Shown here: piece after piece, positions 1-12,600 of the stretch
How the letters are laid out: every line of letters starts with the position of its first letter
Position numbering within the stretch: position 1 is the stretch's first letter
DNA from: Akanthomyces muscarius
Taxonomy: Eukaryota > Ascomycota > Sordariomycetes > Hypocreales > Cordycipitaceae
NCBI RefSeq assembly: GCF_028009165.1
Contig: NC_079242.1
Location: 372,001 to 436,000, forward strand
Direction of reading: 5' to 3'
Length of the DNA stretch: 64,000 nucleotides
The notes under the pieces: generated by a model
Told to the model about the DNA's origin: nothing
Seen by the model: the letters and a program-made list of their open reading frames with translations, nothing else
Databases searched by the model: none
Program-made: the position numbers and the translations under genes

Positions 1-556
1 AGCAGGGGGTACTTGCAGCGGCCCATCCGCTGGAGCATCCACTGCAACATCCACTGGACTGCATCGCCAGGTCCATTTTCAGCGCTATTGCACGCTAATC
101 CCAGCACTCTCGCAGTCCATCGGCCAGGTACCTTGCCGACTTACCTCAAGTAAACCCAGGCGCCAGCCCGCTGTTCGGTCCAGCCTGGCTGCCCATCGCC
201 TGCCACCGGCCCGCTGCTCTCGCTGCTACTCTTCGTCCACCACAAATTCAGCCAAAAACACCAAAGCATCCCGCCTTCTCCGCCCTCCTCTCCCCTCACA
301 ACTTTTTCCCACCACTTCTCCCATTTTCTCTCCATTACCCCCCCTTCACCACGACAATCCCGCCTCAAACGACTTTCCGCGATTCCGAATACCTACATTG
401 CCGAGTCACGCTGCCGATTATTCTCAGCATGTTCCTTTAAGTGCTCGTCCACGGACGTTCACGACTCCTGGTTGCTTCCCGCCCTGCCCCTCGGCCGGCC
501 ACAAGATCAACCAGAATGTCGGCGCGAGCCTTTCTTGCGACGATCCCCAGTCCGCC
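1..556. other. 5' flank and leader of the kinase gene
   Basis: No gene is seen before the kinase start. The stretch from about 240 to 360 is pyrimidine-rich, typical of fungal promoters and leaders. Two short upstream ORFs lie in it: ATG-TTC-CTT-TAA at 429-440, and a 14-codon ORF at 516-560 whose TGA overlaps the kinase ATG. No clear TATA box is visible. Confidence 0.5.
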
Positions 557-3500
557 ATGATGGAGCAGCCAAACAACTCTTCCGAGCCGCCTCTTTGGCC
601 TCACGATAGGCCTTCCGCGGGCCCTCTCGCCCAGTCCGCTTCGATGCCCTTGCGCACCGCCAGCAGCACACCCGTTTCCTCCCCGGGCCTCTTCAGTCCT
701 ACGCCCTCTCGCCATATCCTCCACGCCTCCTCCATGTCCGAGAGCAATACTCCAGCGCCGCCAGCTGGAGGACCCTTTTTGCATCCTTTACAAACACATA
801 AAGTCAGAGAGTAAGTTGTCTCGTCCCTCCGCCGGCCAGTCATGGCAGTCCTCCAATGCCGACGTCGCTGCACGCCGCCATACTTTGGACTCACCAAGCC
901 CGCCGCTACACGCCATGCTGTGTAGCCTTCTTGCACGCCCGCTAACATGACTCTTCTTTTCCAACAGAACCCACAAGGCCCTCATCGACAATGATAACGT
1001 CACTGGTCGTAAGGTGATTAATCAGTATGAAGTCATTGAAGAAATTGGCCGCGGCATGCACGGCAAGGTCAAGCTTGCCCGCAATCTCGAGTCTGGCGAG
1101 AATGTCGCCATCAAGATTATCCCCCGATTTTCCAAGAAGCGCCGATTAGGCAAAGTCACTGCCATGTCCCCCGAGGACAAGACAAAGAAGGAAATCGCCA
1201 TCCTCAAGAAGATCCGCCACCCCAACGTTGTCGCCCTACTCGAAATCATTGACGATCCCGAACTCAAAAAGATCTACATGGTACTCGAGCATGTCGAGCT
1301 TGGCGAGGTTGTCTGGCGCAAAAAGGGCCTTCCCCATGTCTGCCTCTACGAGCGTCGTCGAGCCGAGCGGGAGATGCGTGGCGAAGCTCCCTCTCAGCAG
1401 GAGATCCAATACGACGAGATGCTTGAGCGCCGTCAGGCCATCAAGGAGATGAAGCGTGCCCGCATGGCCCAGAACTACACCGGCTCTGCAAACTTCTGGA
1501 GCGTCGAGAATGGCGCCGCCGAGGAGTCGAGCAGCGTCGCCTGGTCACGTCTCTCGTCCAAGGAAGACTTTGACCTCTCCTCTAGCCACCCCTCCCGTTC
1601 CACCTCCCCGACTTCCTTCCAATACCAGTCGCGCAGACCGTCTGCTGCCTCCTTCTCCGTCGCTGGTCCGACTGAGCTGGACGAGGAAGTGTACTGGGAT
1701 GATAACATAGTAACCCCCGGCCCCCTAACCGCCGATATCGATCCCGTTGCTGCCATGGATGGCTTCGACGAGGACGGCTCTCGCTTCCGTCGCCGTTCTC
1801 CCAGCATGGCCGACTCGATCATCTCTCACATGTCTTCTATAGACTATAATCCTCACGTTCACGACCCTTTTACCGACGACTACTCATACGTTCCATGCTT
1901 CACCTTTGATCAGGCCCGCTCCGCATTCCGAGACACTGTTCTCGGCCTGGAATACCTTCACTACCAAGGCGTTGTCCACCGAGACATCAAGCCCGCCAAC
2001 TTGCTTTGGAGCAAGGATCACCGCGTCAAGATTTCCGACTTTGGTGTTTCCTACTTCGGGCGTCCCATCCGCGATGGGGAGCTCGACGAGCCTGTTTCCG
2101 AATCCGAGGCCAAAGACTTTGACAACGACTTGGAGCTTGCCAAGACGGTCGGCACACCTGCCTTTTTCGCACCCGAGCTCTGCTACACCGATATCGACAA
2201 GGAACAGCCCAAAGTCTCTGAGCAGATCGATGTCTGGTCTCTCGGCGTTACGCTTTACTGTCTCATCTTTGCCCGTATCCCGTTCCTCGCCGAGGATGAG
2301 TTCCGAATGTTCAAGAAGATTGCCACCGAGGATGTGTATATTCCCCGACGCAGGCTCGCGCCCGTTCATCCCTCTACCTCACCGGCAGGAACATCACTTT
2401 ACAAACGCCAGAACAGCCGGCCATATCGAGATGACAATGACGTCGTGTACGAAGACGTCGACAATCTATTGTACGACTTACTTCGCCAGATGCTCACCAA
2501 GAACCCCGAAAAGCGCATTCGTCTCAAAGACATCAAGCGACACCCTTGGGTTGTACTGGGTCTTGCCAACCCCCGCGCCTGGGTCGAGGAGACGGATCCT
2601 GCCCGACCTCTCGGTGGCCGCAAGATTCAAGTCGACGAAAAGGAAATGTCTGCAGCTGTTGTTCCTCTTACCTTTCTCGAGCGAGCTAGGTCCGCTGTGA
2701 AAAAGGCCGTCGGCAAGGTTATCCATCCGCTCGGCGAACGAAGCGAGAGCAGAACTCGCAGACGCGCAGACAGTTCCGCTGCCAGTTCGACTGGGGACAA
2801 CTACTACAGGAGCATGCCCACAACTCCACACCACAACGTCGAAAGGCGCTCCATCTTTTCGCCCGATGACTTCCTTGGCTCGAGACACAACTCTCCTTCC
2901 GTCGACCATTCGGCCACCGCATCTGCCACCATCGGCGCCCCGCAGTCGGATACTGGATTTGGCTCTCGGACCTCGCTGCTGACGGCATCCGACATGAACC
3001 GTTCGGGCTCTGGTCTATCCGAAGCATTTGCCCAAGACGCGCTACCAACTGCAGGCCGCAGCTGGCATCGTGCTACAGCATCTCAGAGTAAACTTGGCAA
3101 TCAGTTCTTGAGCCTGTCTCCCGTTCTGGCCGAGCCTGCCAAGATTCGGCCACTCACCAATGATGCTTCGGCTTCGGCTTCTGGAGCGGACAACCGGCAA
3201 AAGACTGCGCTGTTTAACAGCTTGGATAAGAGAGCTACGGCGCAGGTTGGCCTCAGCCGGCCCATGATTGCAGGGGGTAGTCACCCCGGTGCTGCGAGCG
3301 TCCTCATAAAGCGACCGCTAGACCAAGACAAGACCAGTGTCAGCGCATATACATCGCCCCTGTCGTCTTCGCCTGTTACGTTCCCAAGCTACCGCAACGC
3401 TCATCCCAAGTCGGACTCTGACTTCCAAGCTCGCCGTGACGGGGTAATGATGGAGGCAGTCGACTCTACAGATGATTTGGCTTCTCAAGCCGACTCTACA

Positions 3501-4280
3501 AAGGCGCTTGCATCCAGCCCCGAGTCCTCCATCGCCGCGCACTTGGACATGGTCGCCCTCAGAGCCGATGGCCTGAGCCCTCTGCCAATTGCCAAACCTC
3601 GGCCCATGTCCTTGCAGCAGGTTGGCTATGCTGGCCACGGCAAGGCTAGTGCCCAGGGTACAGTCAATTCTGCGAGCACTGATTCGATGGAAGTCCTTGC
3701 CACTCCGCTCACGAGCCCAAGTGACACAACCAGCCCAGTAGGGACAGCTCCGACAAGCAAGGGTACTCCTCAAAAGATTCTGGCATACCAATCTGATCCG
3801 TCTCTTCCTGCTCTCTTGAGCAACGCCAGCTCTGTTTCCGCGGACATGGAAGGCGAGCTTCTCGGCCGGCCTGGCGTGGTACCCAGCCAGGCGCCTCTTC
3901 CCGGGGTTGGTGAGCCGCTGAACTCTGAGTCTTTGAGCAAAGTCGACAACGGCTATGCCGCAGAGCAGTCAGTATTCGGCAACGCCCCTGCGATGGAGAG
4001 TGGTCCCCTCACCGTACAGCTTGACCAAAGTACACCGCACAGCCCGGTGCAGCCGGTAGCCGACGAACAGTACCCGGCTGAAGACCCACATGACGACGAC
4101 GGCAGTGACGACGACGGATTCTGGCTGATGACCAAGTCAAAGAGAAAGACTCTCAGCCCGGCGCCGCGCAGGCGACCGTTTGAGGCCCGACGCCGCGACA
4201 CCAACCTGAGCAACATAAGCATTGCCAGCGACGAGACGGCGAAGCGTGTCGTTTTGCATCCCGACGATGCTGGTGTATGA
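557..4280 (+). CDS. Ser/Thr kinase of the SNF1-activating / CaMKK (Sak1-Tos3-Ssp1) family
   Basis: Exons 557-810 and 968-4280, intron GTAAGT...CAACAG, 1188 aa. The ORF is open upstream of 557 but has no earlier in-frame ATG; ATGs at 557 and 560 are adjacent, and 734 is a later alternative. The kinase domain starts near residue 104 (NQYEVIEEIGRG), with VAIK Lys134, VHRDIKPANLL near 424, DFG near 442 and AFFAPELC in the activation segment. An insert of about 190 residues separates the N-lobe (HVELGEVVW) from the HRD region. Such an insert, and the conserved segment THKALIDND...VINQY before the domain, are typical of fungal kinases that phosphorylate the Snf1/AMPK activation loop (family knowledge). 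The C-terminal half is low-complexity, ending in a basic stretch (KSKRKTLSPAPRRRPFEARR). The family call is strong; assignment to one yeast paralogue is not made. Confidence 0.9.
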
Positions 4281-5133
4281 ATGGTCTTTTATGAATTTTC
4301 GCCGATGGCGAGTAACGAATTGAACGACACACGACACACGACATGGCCTCATGAGCACAATGCACATCACTTTATGATTGAACGCTCCATCGTGTTGACT
4401 GCGTCAATTACACTATACTTTTTTTTTTGTCGACCACGTCCCTGCTAGGCGGGGGGTGGTTTGAGTACGATAATTTTCGAGAGACGACTCTTAACAGCCT
4501 TATATGGGACAGGACAGGGGAGATTTGATTCATCTCCTTTTGCATTGGGTGGATTTTTACTGCATTTTCAATCCTGGGGATAGGCTCTTCTTGGATCCCT
4601 TTTTCGCGCCATGATTTATTGTATTTGTTCTTTTTTACTATAAAGATTGGGAAATACCCTTCTGGGCGGTGTGGCTGGTTTTTTCATTCTTTTTTTTTAT
4701 ATCATTCTCTGGAGCAATGTTCTCTGCGCGCTTGTACGACCAGAAATCAGAACAAGGCATTTGTATAGACGTAAGTTTTTTCTATATGGGTGGTAATTTG
4801 ACAGCAAAGAGGTTGTTTGCCCAGGGGCGCAACCTGTCTTTGTATTCTCTTTTGAATTTATTTTGTTGCATGTGACTGCTGTAGATATGAGAGGTCAAGA
4901 CGACTGATGTTCGTTGCCGGATCTTATGCATAACTATATCTGTGTGTGGTGTGTGGTGTTCTTGTTGACTGGCAAAGCATGAGAATGAACAGAAGGCAGT
5001 TGCTGCAAAATTCAATGTCGTCAAAAGAGATTAAAAAAAATGAATGTGACCCTGCCGCAATAGATTTCTGCGCAAGTAATTATGTATATATATATTCTTC
5101 GTGCAATCTCGCTATTCCCCCCCCCCCCCCCCC
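4281..5133. other. Convergent 3' intergenic region (kinase / ALG2)
   Basis: No gene is seen. T-rich runs near 4420-4430 and 4680-4700 fit 3' UTR and polyadenylation regions of the kinase gene. A run of 17 C at 5117-5133 abuts the ALG2 stop codon. Confidence 0.5.
5117..5133. repeat. Poly(C)17 tract abutting the ALG2 stop codon
   Basis: Seventeen consecutive C on the plus strand, a G17 run in the ALG2 transcript immediately after TAA at 5136-5134. Because it starts just past the stop codon, slippage cannot change the protein. The exact length may be uncertain from sequencing. Confidence 0.9.
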
Positions 5134-6873
5134 TTAGAACATTCGGCCTACCCCCGCCGCCCCCTCCCGCAGGGCCGCATTCTTCTTCATGTCGTGCATC
5201 ATCCACAGCGCGATGCCGAGGGACATGGCGGCGAGGCTCAGGCTGAAGACGGTGCCGACGACGACGATGATCATGGTGTTGTCGGCGTCCGAGTTGCGGC
5301 GGGCGACGACAATCTCGCGGACGACGTTCATGAGCGTCGTGGCCATGTGGTCGCGGCCAAAGGTGTCCTTGACGCGGCGGCTGCCCTCGTCGCCCATGCG
5401 CGCGGCCTCGGCGGCGGGCAGGGCGAGGGCGCGGCGCATGACGGCGGACCAGGCGAGCGGCTCGTAGGGGTCGCGCAGCCAGCCCGTCTCGCCCTCGACG
5501 ACGGTCTCGGTGGGCCCGCCCGTGTTGGCGGCGAGGACGGGGACGCGGGCGAGCATGGCCTCGAGGGGCACGATGCCAAAGTGCTCGTTCGAGGGCGTGT
5601 AGACGAGCAGCGTGGCGGCGCGGAGGAGCGCCGTCTTGAGGTCGGCGGGCACGGAGAGGAGGAAGAGCACAGGCGCGGCGGTGTCGGCGGGGCGGCGCGC
5701 GGTCGGGTTGTCGGCCGCGTCGATGGTGTCGTGCGCGAGGTCGAACTCGTTGGCGAGGGACTGCAGCTCCCGGTGGTACTCTACGTTTTCGGCGACGCGG
5801 CGGTCGTACCCGCCGGCGAGGACGAGGCGCACGCCGCGGCGCTCGTCGTCGGGGATGGAGGCGAAGGCGCGGATGGCGAGGCCAATGTCCTTTTTGCGCT
5901 CGAAGCGGTTGATGCTGAGCAGCACGCGGACGTCGCCGCTGGGGAAGAGCGGCGGCGGCGCGGCGTCGCCGGCACCGACGAGCAGCTCGTCCTCCTTGGC
6001 GGCGGTGTCGACGCAGGGGTAGATGACGCGGGCCGTCGTCTTCTCGAGCAGCTCCGGCCAGGTCAGCTGGACGACGCTCTTAGTGAAGTTGGAGTTTAGG
6101 GCGACGGCGTCGGCGAAGCTCATGGACCACTCCTCGAGGCGGTCAAAGGGGATGCGGTAGAGGCGCTTGAGGAGCGAGGCGTGGCGGCCCTGCACGAGCA
6201 GCAGGTCCGGGAAGTGGCAATAAAATACGATGCCCGTCTTGGGGGAGACGAGCAGGCGCAGCCAGGGCAGGCCGGCCGACAGCTGGTCGACGATGAAGAT
6301 GCTGGGCGAGAGGTCCTCGAGCTCGCCAGTGATCCAGATGTGCAGCATGAGGTGGATTTGGCGCAGGATGGCGCAGAGAATGGTGAAGCGGCCGAAAAAG
6401 GATCGCGGGACGAGCCAGGAGCCCTTGACGCGGACGTCGAGGGTACCTGGGGGCGCATGTTAGTTTCTTTTGAGGGGGGGGGGGGCGAGCTGGGTGCAGA
6501 GAGACGTACCATTGCGGCACTCGTCGAAGCAGTGGTTGGGGTCGCAGTGGTTCGTGTAGACGACCACCTTGGCGCCCTTTTCCTGCAGGCCGACGGCGGC
6601 GTCGACGACGAGGCGCTCGGCGCCGCCGATGCCCAGGTCCGGGTGGAAGAAGACGTGACAGCCGCTCACGGGCTTGGGCACGTACTTGGGCAGCGGCTCG
6701 CGGAGCAGCCTCTCTGCGTTTTCGGCCTGGCGCCGGGCGTAGTCCTCGCGGAGGGACTTGCGCGCCGCCCTTTCCATGGGGCCCATCTTGCGCTTGGGCT
6801 GCTGCTGGGCAAAGGGGTTCGCAGCGCGGCGGGGTTGTTGCTGTTGCCGCTGCGGCGTCTGGTCCTCCTCCAT
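5134..6873 (-). CDS. alg2: ALG2 alpha-1,3/1,6-mannosyltransferase
   Basis: Exons (minus strand) 6873-6510 and 6446-5134, 558 aa; the intron is 63 nt (GTACGT...CCCCAG). Alg2 adds the second and third mannoses to the dolichol-linked oligosaccharide on the cytosolic ER face (family knowledge). Visible motifs are [15 protein letters not shown] at residues 75-89, FYCHFPD in the first third of exon 2, and the GT-B family 4 E-x7-E motif EHFGIVPLE near 405-415. A C-terminal hydrophobic segment (about 513-541) precedes a short lysine-containing tail, fitting ER anchoring. Residues 1-70 are a Gln/Arg-rich extension (QQQQPRR, QQQPKRK) before the usual start of the enzyme. The gene is convergent with the kinase gene. 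Confidence 0.95.
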
Positions 6874-8333
6874 GGTCGTGCTGTGTTTGTAGTTGGTGTC
6901 GACTCGTGTGTTTCGCAAAAGAGGCTTCGAGTCGGCGGGGCGCTGAACCTTGCCTATCAGGCTTGCAAGGACGGAAGCATGCGAGTGATGCTGATGGGAG
7001 GAGATGCGATGCTGCGGTCGGTTGGTTGGTTGGTTACAGCTTGTCCTCTTTTTTTTTTTGGAGCTGCTTGAGCTTAGCAAGTCATCTGAACCAGTGTCAA
7101 TGTTGGAGGTGCAGCTGTGGTGGGGCGCAATGCGACGTCACGGCGGCTAGGGCCAACAAGAGAGCTACGCAAGGAGGAGAGGAGTATTGTGCTAGAGCTG
7201 GATTGATGTTGGAGGTGGTCATGTCTTTGTTTCGTGTAGAATGATGTAGCGTAGAATGATGTAGCTGGTGTTTGGTGGCGTTTGATGACTGGTAGTGCTG
7301 GATGCTCCGTTTGCTGTCACGGTCGTGGCGCTGCCAGCTGTCAGCGACTGTATGGCAGATGCACAATCACATGCTTGCGTAATTGATGAAAGTCGTTTGA
7401 TTGTAGCATAATAAGAATCCGTATCCTTCCATATTTTTTAGAGGAATTTTACCCACCTTCTAGCAGTTTGCTTGCATTTGGTCGCCATTGCGCCCACGTA
7501 CGTTGTCGTACTCGAGATTCTCAATCAACTTTGGCGGACTGAGAAGGGCCACTCTAATAGAACGGGATGCATCAGCCCTATATAGTTATAGCTAAGAAAC
7601 AGAAATGCACTTTTTCCTCATGTCCATCTTGCTTGCATAATTTCTCTTGATTGCTCTGTTTTTATAATTTTCTTTCTTATTTTCTGTCCAGCCGGCCACA
7701 CTGGCCACCACACTAAGTAGTACCTAACCACACCTGATCCAGACTGTCTAGATATCTAGATGTACTGTACTGTGCAAGCAGCGACACACTCGAATTTGAT
7801 AGAAGCCAGCTCCAATAGGTAACTGGTATAGTCAGCTGTAGTATATTTAAATCAACTAAAAAATGTAACAATATATTTATATTTTCAAGCTGCTGCTTGA
7901 CTCTTTGGTAGCAATGGCACCCAAGCAGCACTTGAGCTTTAGCTTGTGACAGCTTATACATATACGTAATCAATCCGTCTTTTCTCGCGCCGTCGTCATC
8001 ACAACAGCTCGTCCTTCAAGCATGAATAATAGCCATTCTCTACAATTACCCCTCTATCCAATTGCCTATACCGAAATCCCATATAGCCGCATTTCTCATG
8101 CACCTTTGCGCCGTGTAGACTTACACCATCCTGGAGACACCAGGACCCTGGCCGCCGCCGGCCCCCACTCTCCGATCTACCGAGGTCCGGCCCTCCAAGA
8201 ACGGACGGACGATGCTGCCATCATCATCACCGACAACCACTTCTCTTTACTTGCCATTCTTTATTTCAACACGCGATACCCCTCTCCTCCTCCCCCCTCT
8301 GGACAATTTTCAACTCTGCCTTCATCATACGCC
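6874..8333. other. Divergent intergenic region (ALG2 / enoyl-CoA isomerase)
   Basis: A 1.46 kb region between two outward-facing starts. No conserved ORF, tRNA or repeat family is seen. It holds a near-tandem GTAGAATGATGTAGC element around 7235-7265 and an AT-rich block at 7590-7920. Just before the plus-strand start (8280-8333) it becomes pyrimidine-rich, a usual leader feature. Confidence 0.5.
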
Positions 8334-9234
8334 ATGTCCTCCCCCGCCACCCTCTTCACCCTCCCCATCGGCCCCTGCGGCAAGCACCCCGGCGGCACCC
8401 TCACATGCACCGAGCCGCAGCCCCAGGTCTACCTGCTGACCTGGTCCTCGCCGCCCGACAACCGCCTCACGACGCCCTTTTGCAAGACGCTCCTCGCCGC
8501 CCTCGACATTCTCGAGTACGACGACCGCTACGCGCCCGGCGTCGTCGTCACCACCTCGGCCATTGCCAAAAACTACTCCAACGGCTTTGACCTCGAGCAC
8601 ACCCTCGCCGACAAGGATGTGTTTTTTCCCTTTTTCTACAGCCTCTGGGTCCGGTTCCTGACGTACACACCCCCCATTTCTTTACCTTTCACCCCTTGTT
8701 GATGACGCAGACTGACAACAAGACAGATACCCAATGCCCACCGTCGCGCTCATGAACGGCCACGGCTACGCCGCCGGCCTCATGCTCGCCATGGCCCACG
8801 ACTACCGCCTCGCCCCGACCCCGCGCGGCTTCTTCTGCCTCCCCGAGCTCACCTACGGCCTGCCTCTCACCCCCGCCATGGCCGCCATCTTCCGCCACAA
8901 GCTCTCCGCGACCGCCCTGCGCGACCTCACCCTCGAGGCCGCGCAGCTCACCGGCCAGCAGATTGTCGACATGGGCGTCGCCGACGCCCTCGCCGCCTCC
9001 CAGGACGACGCGTGGAGGTTCATCGCCGAGCGCAAGCTCGCGAGCAAGGCCAAGTCGGGCGTCTACGGCACCATCAAGGGCGAAATCTACAAGGATCTGA
9101 TCAAGGAGCTGCGCGGCGAGGGCCTGGTGGCCGAGGAAAAGAGACACAGAGAGGATGGGGACAAGGTGGCCGAGAGGATCGAGTTTGGCAAGGTGTGGTA
9201 CGAGCAGTGGAAGGCGGGCAAGGCCAAGCTGTAA
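8334..9234 (+). CDS. Peroxisomal enoyl-CoA hydratase/isomerase (delta3-delta2-enoyl-CoA isomerase-like)
   Basis: Exons 8334-8662 and 8727-9234, 278 aa; the intron is 64 nt. It is a crotonase-fold protein. The oxyanion-hole segment NGHGYAAGLML lies at residues 120-130 and the family's acidic position is kept in LPELTYG (Glu150). The C-terminus GKAKL ends in AKL, a known variant of the PTS1 tripeptide, so import into peroxisomes is likely. The probable role is isomerisation of 3-enoyl to 2-enoyl-CoA during beta-oxidation of unsaturated fatty acids, but hydratase activity cannot be excluded from sequence. The length fits the Eci1/Dci1 group. The reading frame is open upstream of 8334 without a better start; the first ATG after the pyrimidine-rich leader is used. 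Confidence 0.85.
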
Positions 9235-9673
9235 GAATGGTCTGGTTCGTACAGGGTCAGCATGTTGGTTTTGGGAGAATGTTTGTACAAAAGATGCAAT
9301 GTATGCAAAATGTCACGACTCTATAGAATAGTTGCTTTGTATAGAAAACCCATGTCCATGTAAGAAAAGGACGACTCGAGTTCATCAAGCCTTTCTCACA
9401 AACAAAACAACGCTAAAGAACTCGCCGTCCAACACGTTTAACAAGCACAAAAGAAAAAGAAAGAAAAGGCCGCCAATGCAGAACGGAAGACAAAAAGTAT
9501 AGGCTCTATGCTTGTGGGTATAAAGTAAACGCAAAAGGTCTAGGAGAGAACAGAAACCAAGCAAGACAAAATATATCAAAAACCCCGCTGTCCTTCTCCA
9601 ACACATACGCCATCATGCAGAAAAACAAAACAAAAATAGTCAGGAGAGTTCAACGCCGTCGCTATATGCAGCC
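9235..9673. other. Convergent 3' intergenic region
   Basis: 439 bp between two stop codons. AT-rich with A-rich runs around 9405-9470, compatible with 3' UTRs. No other element is seen. Confidence 0.5.
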
Positions 9674-12600
9674 TCACTGCATCGGCCGCGGCTCTTCCAC
9701 CGCCAGCGACGCCGTCGACTCGACACTGCTGCTCGCCGCGTCGCTCGCCACCCTCTTGCGCCTGCTCGCCGCACCACGACTCTCCGCGCGCTGCGCAATC
9801 ATGTCCCGCTCCGCCTGCATGGCCCTGTTGCGCTTCTCCTCGACGTCCTCGCGGCGCACCACGCGGCGCAGGCCCTCGCTCGCCTGGAGCAGCCCGTCGA
9901 TGCTGATGGCGTGCTCCGTCATGTGGTGGTTGATGTACGTGTAGAGACCTGCGGCCGTGTCGCGCTGCAGCAGGTTGCGCTCGTTGAGCTTGAGCAGCGC
10001 GAGCGCCACCTGGAAGAGGAACGTGCTGCCGTCGTTTGTGCACAGCACCACGTCCCACACGCGGAAGAGCGCCTCGGCGCACAGGCAGTCGGTGAAGACG
10101 GACAGGAACCACTGGAACGTCAGCGCCTCGAGCTCAATCGACAGCGCGTCGAGGTGCGCCGACAGCTTCGGCAGCACCGTCGCCACGTACTGCCGCAGCA
10201 CCTGCTGGTCCGCGCGCGATGCCATGAGCGAGTGGTCGTAGTAGCCCTGCGGGAGAATGTTTTCGACAATCGACGCCAGGATCCAAAACGCGTCTTCGGC
10301 CGACGGCGTGATGAGCAGGAGGTTGGCGGTGATGAGGTTCATGCCCTGGCAGTAGCCCACGTCCTTGTTGCGCCGCGAGTACGCCAGCAGTACCTCGGAG
10401 AGCTTGGACACGCCGGGGCCCTCACGGAAGAATATGTTGTCGGTGAGCGTGCGATGGATATCCATCTGGATCTGGCTGACGACGGCCGGGTCGTCGGATT
10501 CGCCGCTCTGCGCCACGAGGTCGTCATAGTAGCCAGGCACTCGCAGCGCCGTCGCGCCAGAGCACTCGGACCACACCTTGGAGCGGTAGGCCACCGGGAT
10601 ACCTCCGAGGACAAGCGTCTTGAACTCGTTCCACTTGGCGCGCCCGACTTTGCCCTTGATGCCGAGGCCAGAGATGCCAATCATCTCGCCGTCTGCAACA
10701 CGCGTCTCGGGGAGGATTACAGCAGGTCGTTCATAGCGTGCTTCGGCAGCTGCGTTGGCTGCCGCCACAGCCGCGTCGCCCTCACGCTTGCGCTCGGCGC
10801 GCACTTTTCGCAAAAAGTCGTTCCAGCGCACCGTCTTGTCGCGTTGCAGCGAGTCGTGGACTTCGCTGAGCTGCTGCAGCAGGAGTTTGACAGGCTCGTT
10901 GTCGTCTGGGGTTGGCACAGACGCTGCTGGTTCGGATTCAGAAGACGGCGTCGTCTCACTGTCGACAGCGGTGGTCGTTGTGCTGGCGACAGGCACCAAC
11001 CCAGCACCAGTGGACTTGATTGTTTGCACCTTTGTCGGTTCGTTGGCCTGCTGCTCCGATTCTCGACTCATCTCGACGCCTTCAAGCACTTCTAGCGCAG
11101 AGGCACCAACGCTTGGCGTGTGGCTCAGAAGCTCCGTCGGAAACGTTGCAATGCTCAAGTAATCCTGCCAACGCTTCGGCTTTCCCTCCTCTTGCAGCTT
11201 GTCTTCCATGCTTCCGGGCGTACTGGGTCGTCCATCACTGTCGCTAAACTTGGGGCTCGGTAGATCATCGAGCAGGTTGGGCGAGATGCCGGTTCTGCCA
11301 TTCATGAGCATTTCTGCGCGGCTGCCCTTTCGAATACGATGGGCCATTTGCTGCGCTTCCCTCTGTCGCTTCTTGCGGCGCTGATCGTAGATGAAGCCAA
11401 ATCGGTCCGTCAAGTGTGCACTGTTGCCGTAATTGTTGTACATTTGCGTGAGGGTCGGGGGCTGCGACTCGGGTGGCAGAATGGCATCCATCTCCACGGG
11501 ACCATAGCTCTCCTGGCGAGCATCAGCCAACTTTGGAGGGCTGCCGGCCATGCCTCCCCAGAGCTCTTGCGCCTGTGCTCTGGAGCTCACGGGTGCGGCA
11601 GCGGAGCCCGGTGTGGCCCGTCTCATGGCCATGAGAGCCTTTGGCCCGGCCACAGAGGCAGATCTCCCAGCAGGCGCCGTCTTGTTGCTGGCAGCAGACG
11701 CTCCACGCGCAGACGAAGGCTTGTCTGTGGTGCTGACAGCACGCCCCCTAGACTCTGTCTGCGCGGTGCCGCCCGCAACCAGTTTGAGGGCCAGGCTGGC
11801 CAACGAGGCTGGCGGTTTGCGGCTTTCGTCGACGCCCGAGTAGATGCTGGATGTTCTGCTAGAAGACCGTACGGAGCGCGCATCGGGCGGGTCAAAGAGG
11901 TCGTCTTGGATGGTGGGCCGTCGGTCGAGACTCGAGTGTGACCGCAGGGCGGTGGCGGCGTCGCCGTTGACGCTGCTGCCACGACTCGTCTTCTTGGCTG
12001 TGCCTGAGCCCCAGAGCATATCCTTCCAGCCACGAAGCGTGCCCTTCCCTGCGCCGCTGCCGCCGCCAGACACAGTCGCCGACCCTAGTCGCACGGTCGA
12101 GTTTGACAAGTCAGTCTCGCCGTATACACTTTCCGACACGGTGTCTTGCATGGCGTCGCTCATCAAGTCCGTCAGGCCACCGTCTTGGGTCAGCCCGCTG
12201 CCTTGAGAGCCGTTGGTCTTCATTTCGCCCTCGACGACGCGCAGTCTCGCCTCGAGGTCCATGGTGGAGAGGCCGCATTCCCGGATGATGCGTCGCATGG
12301 CTCGTTCTCGCTCGTCGGCGCGGCGTCGCAGACCGGCCATCTGGGCATCGCGCTGGGCCAGGTCCTGGGCCAGCTGCCTCACCAGGGACACGGCGCCCTG
12401 CCGAGCAATGAGGCGCTCGATGTGGCCGTCGGCGGCTTGGTGCAGGGCGCCCGGGACGGACCTAGTCAGGATGCCGTCTTGGAAGAGGGCATCACGCGAG
12501 GCGCCGTTGACGTCTGTCAAGCTGTCGACGATGGAGGGGCGGCCGGCGCTGTTGCGGAAGCGACGGTTCTCGGACTCTTGCGTGGCCGTCTTGAGGCGCT

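Noticed and set aside
5101..6099. 332-codon plus-strand ORF opposite ALG2
   Set aside because: Gly/Val/Ala/Asp-rich antisense shadow of the ALG2 exon; it also runs through the poly(C) tract.
9911..11095. 394-codon plus-strand ORF inside the TBC gene
   Set aside because: It lies opposite the TBC domain, lacks motifs and is low-complexity Arg/Val/Glu-rich.
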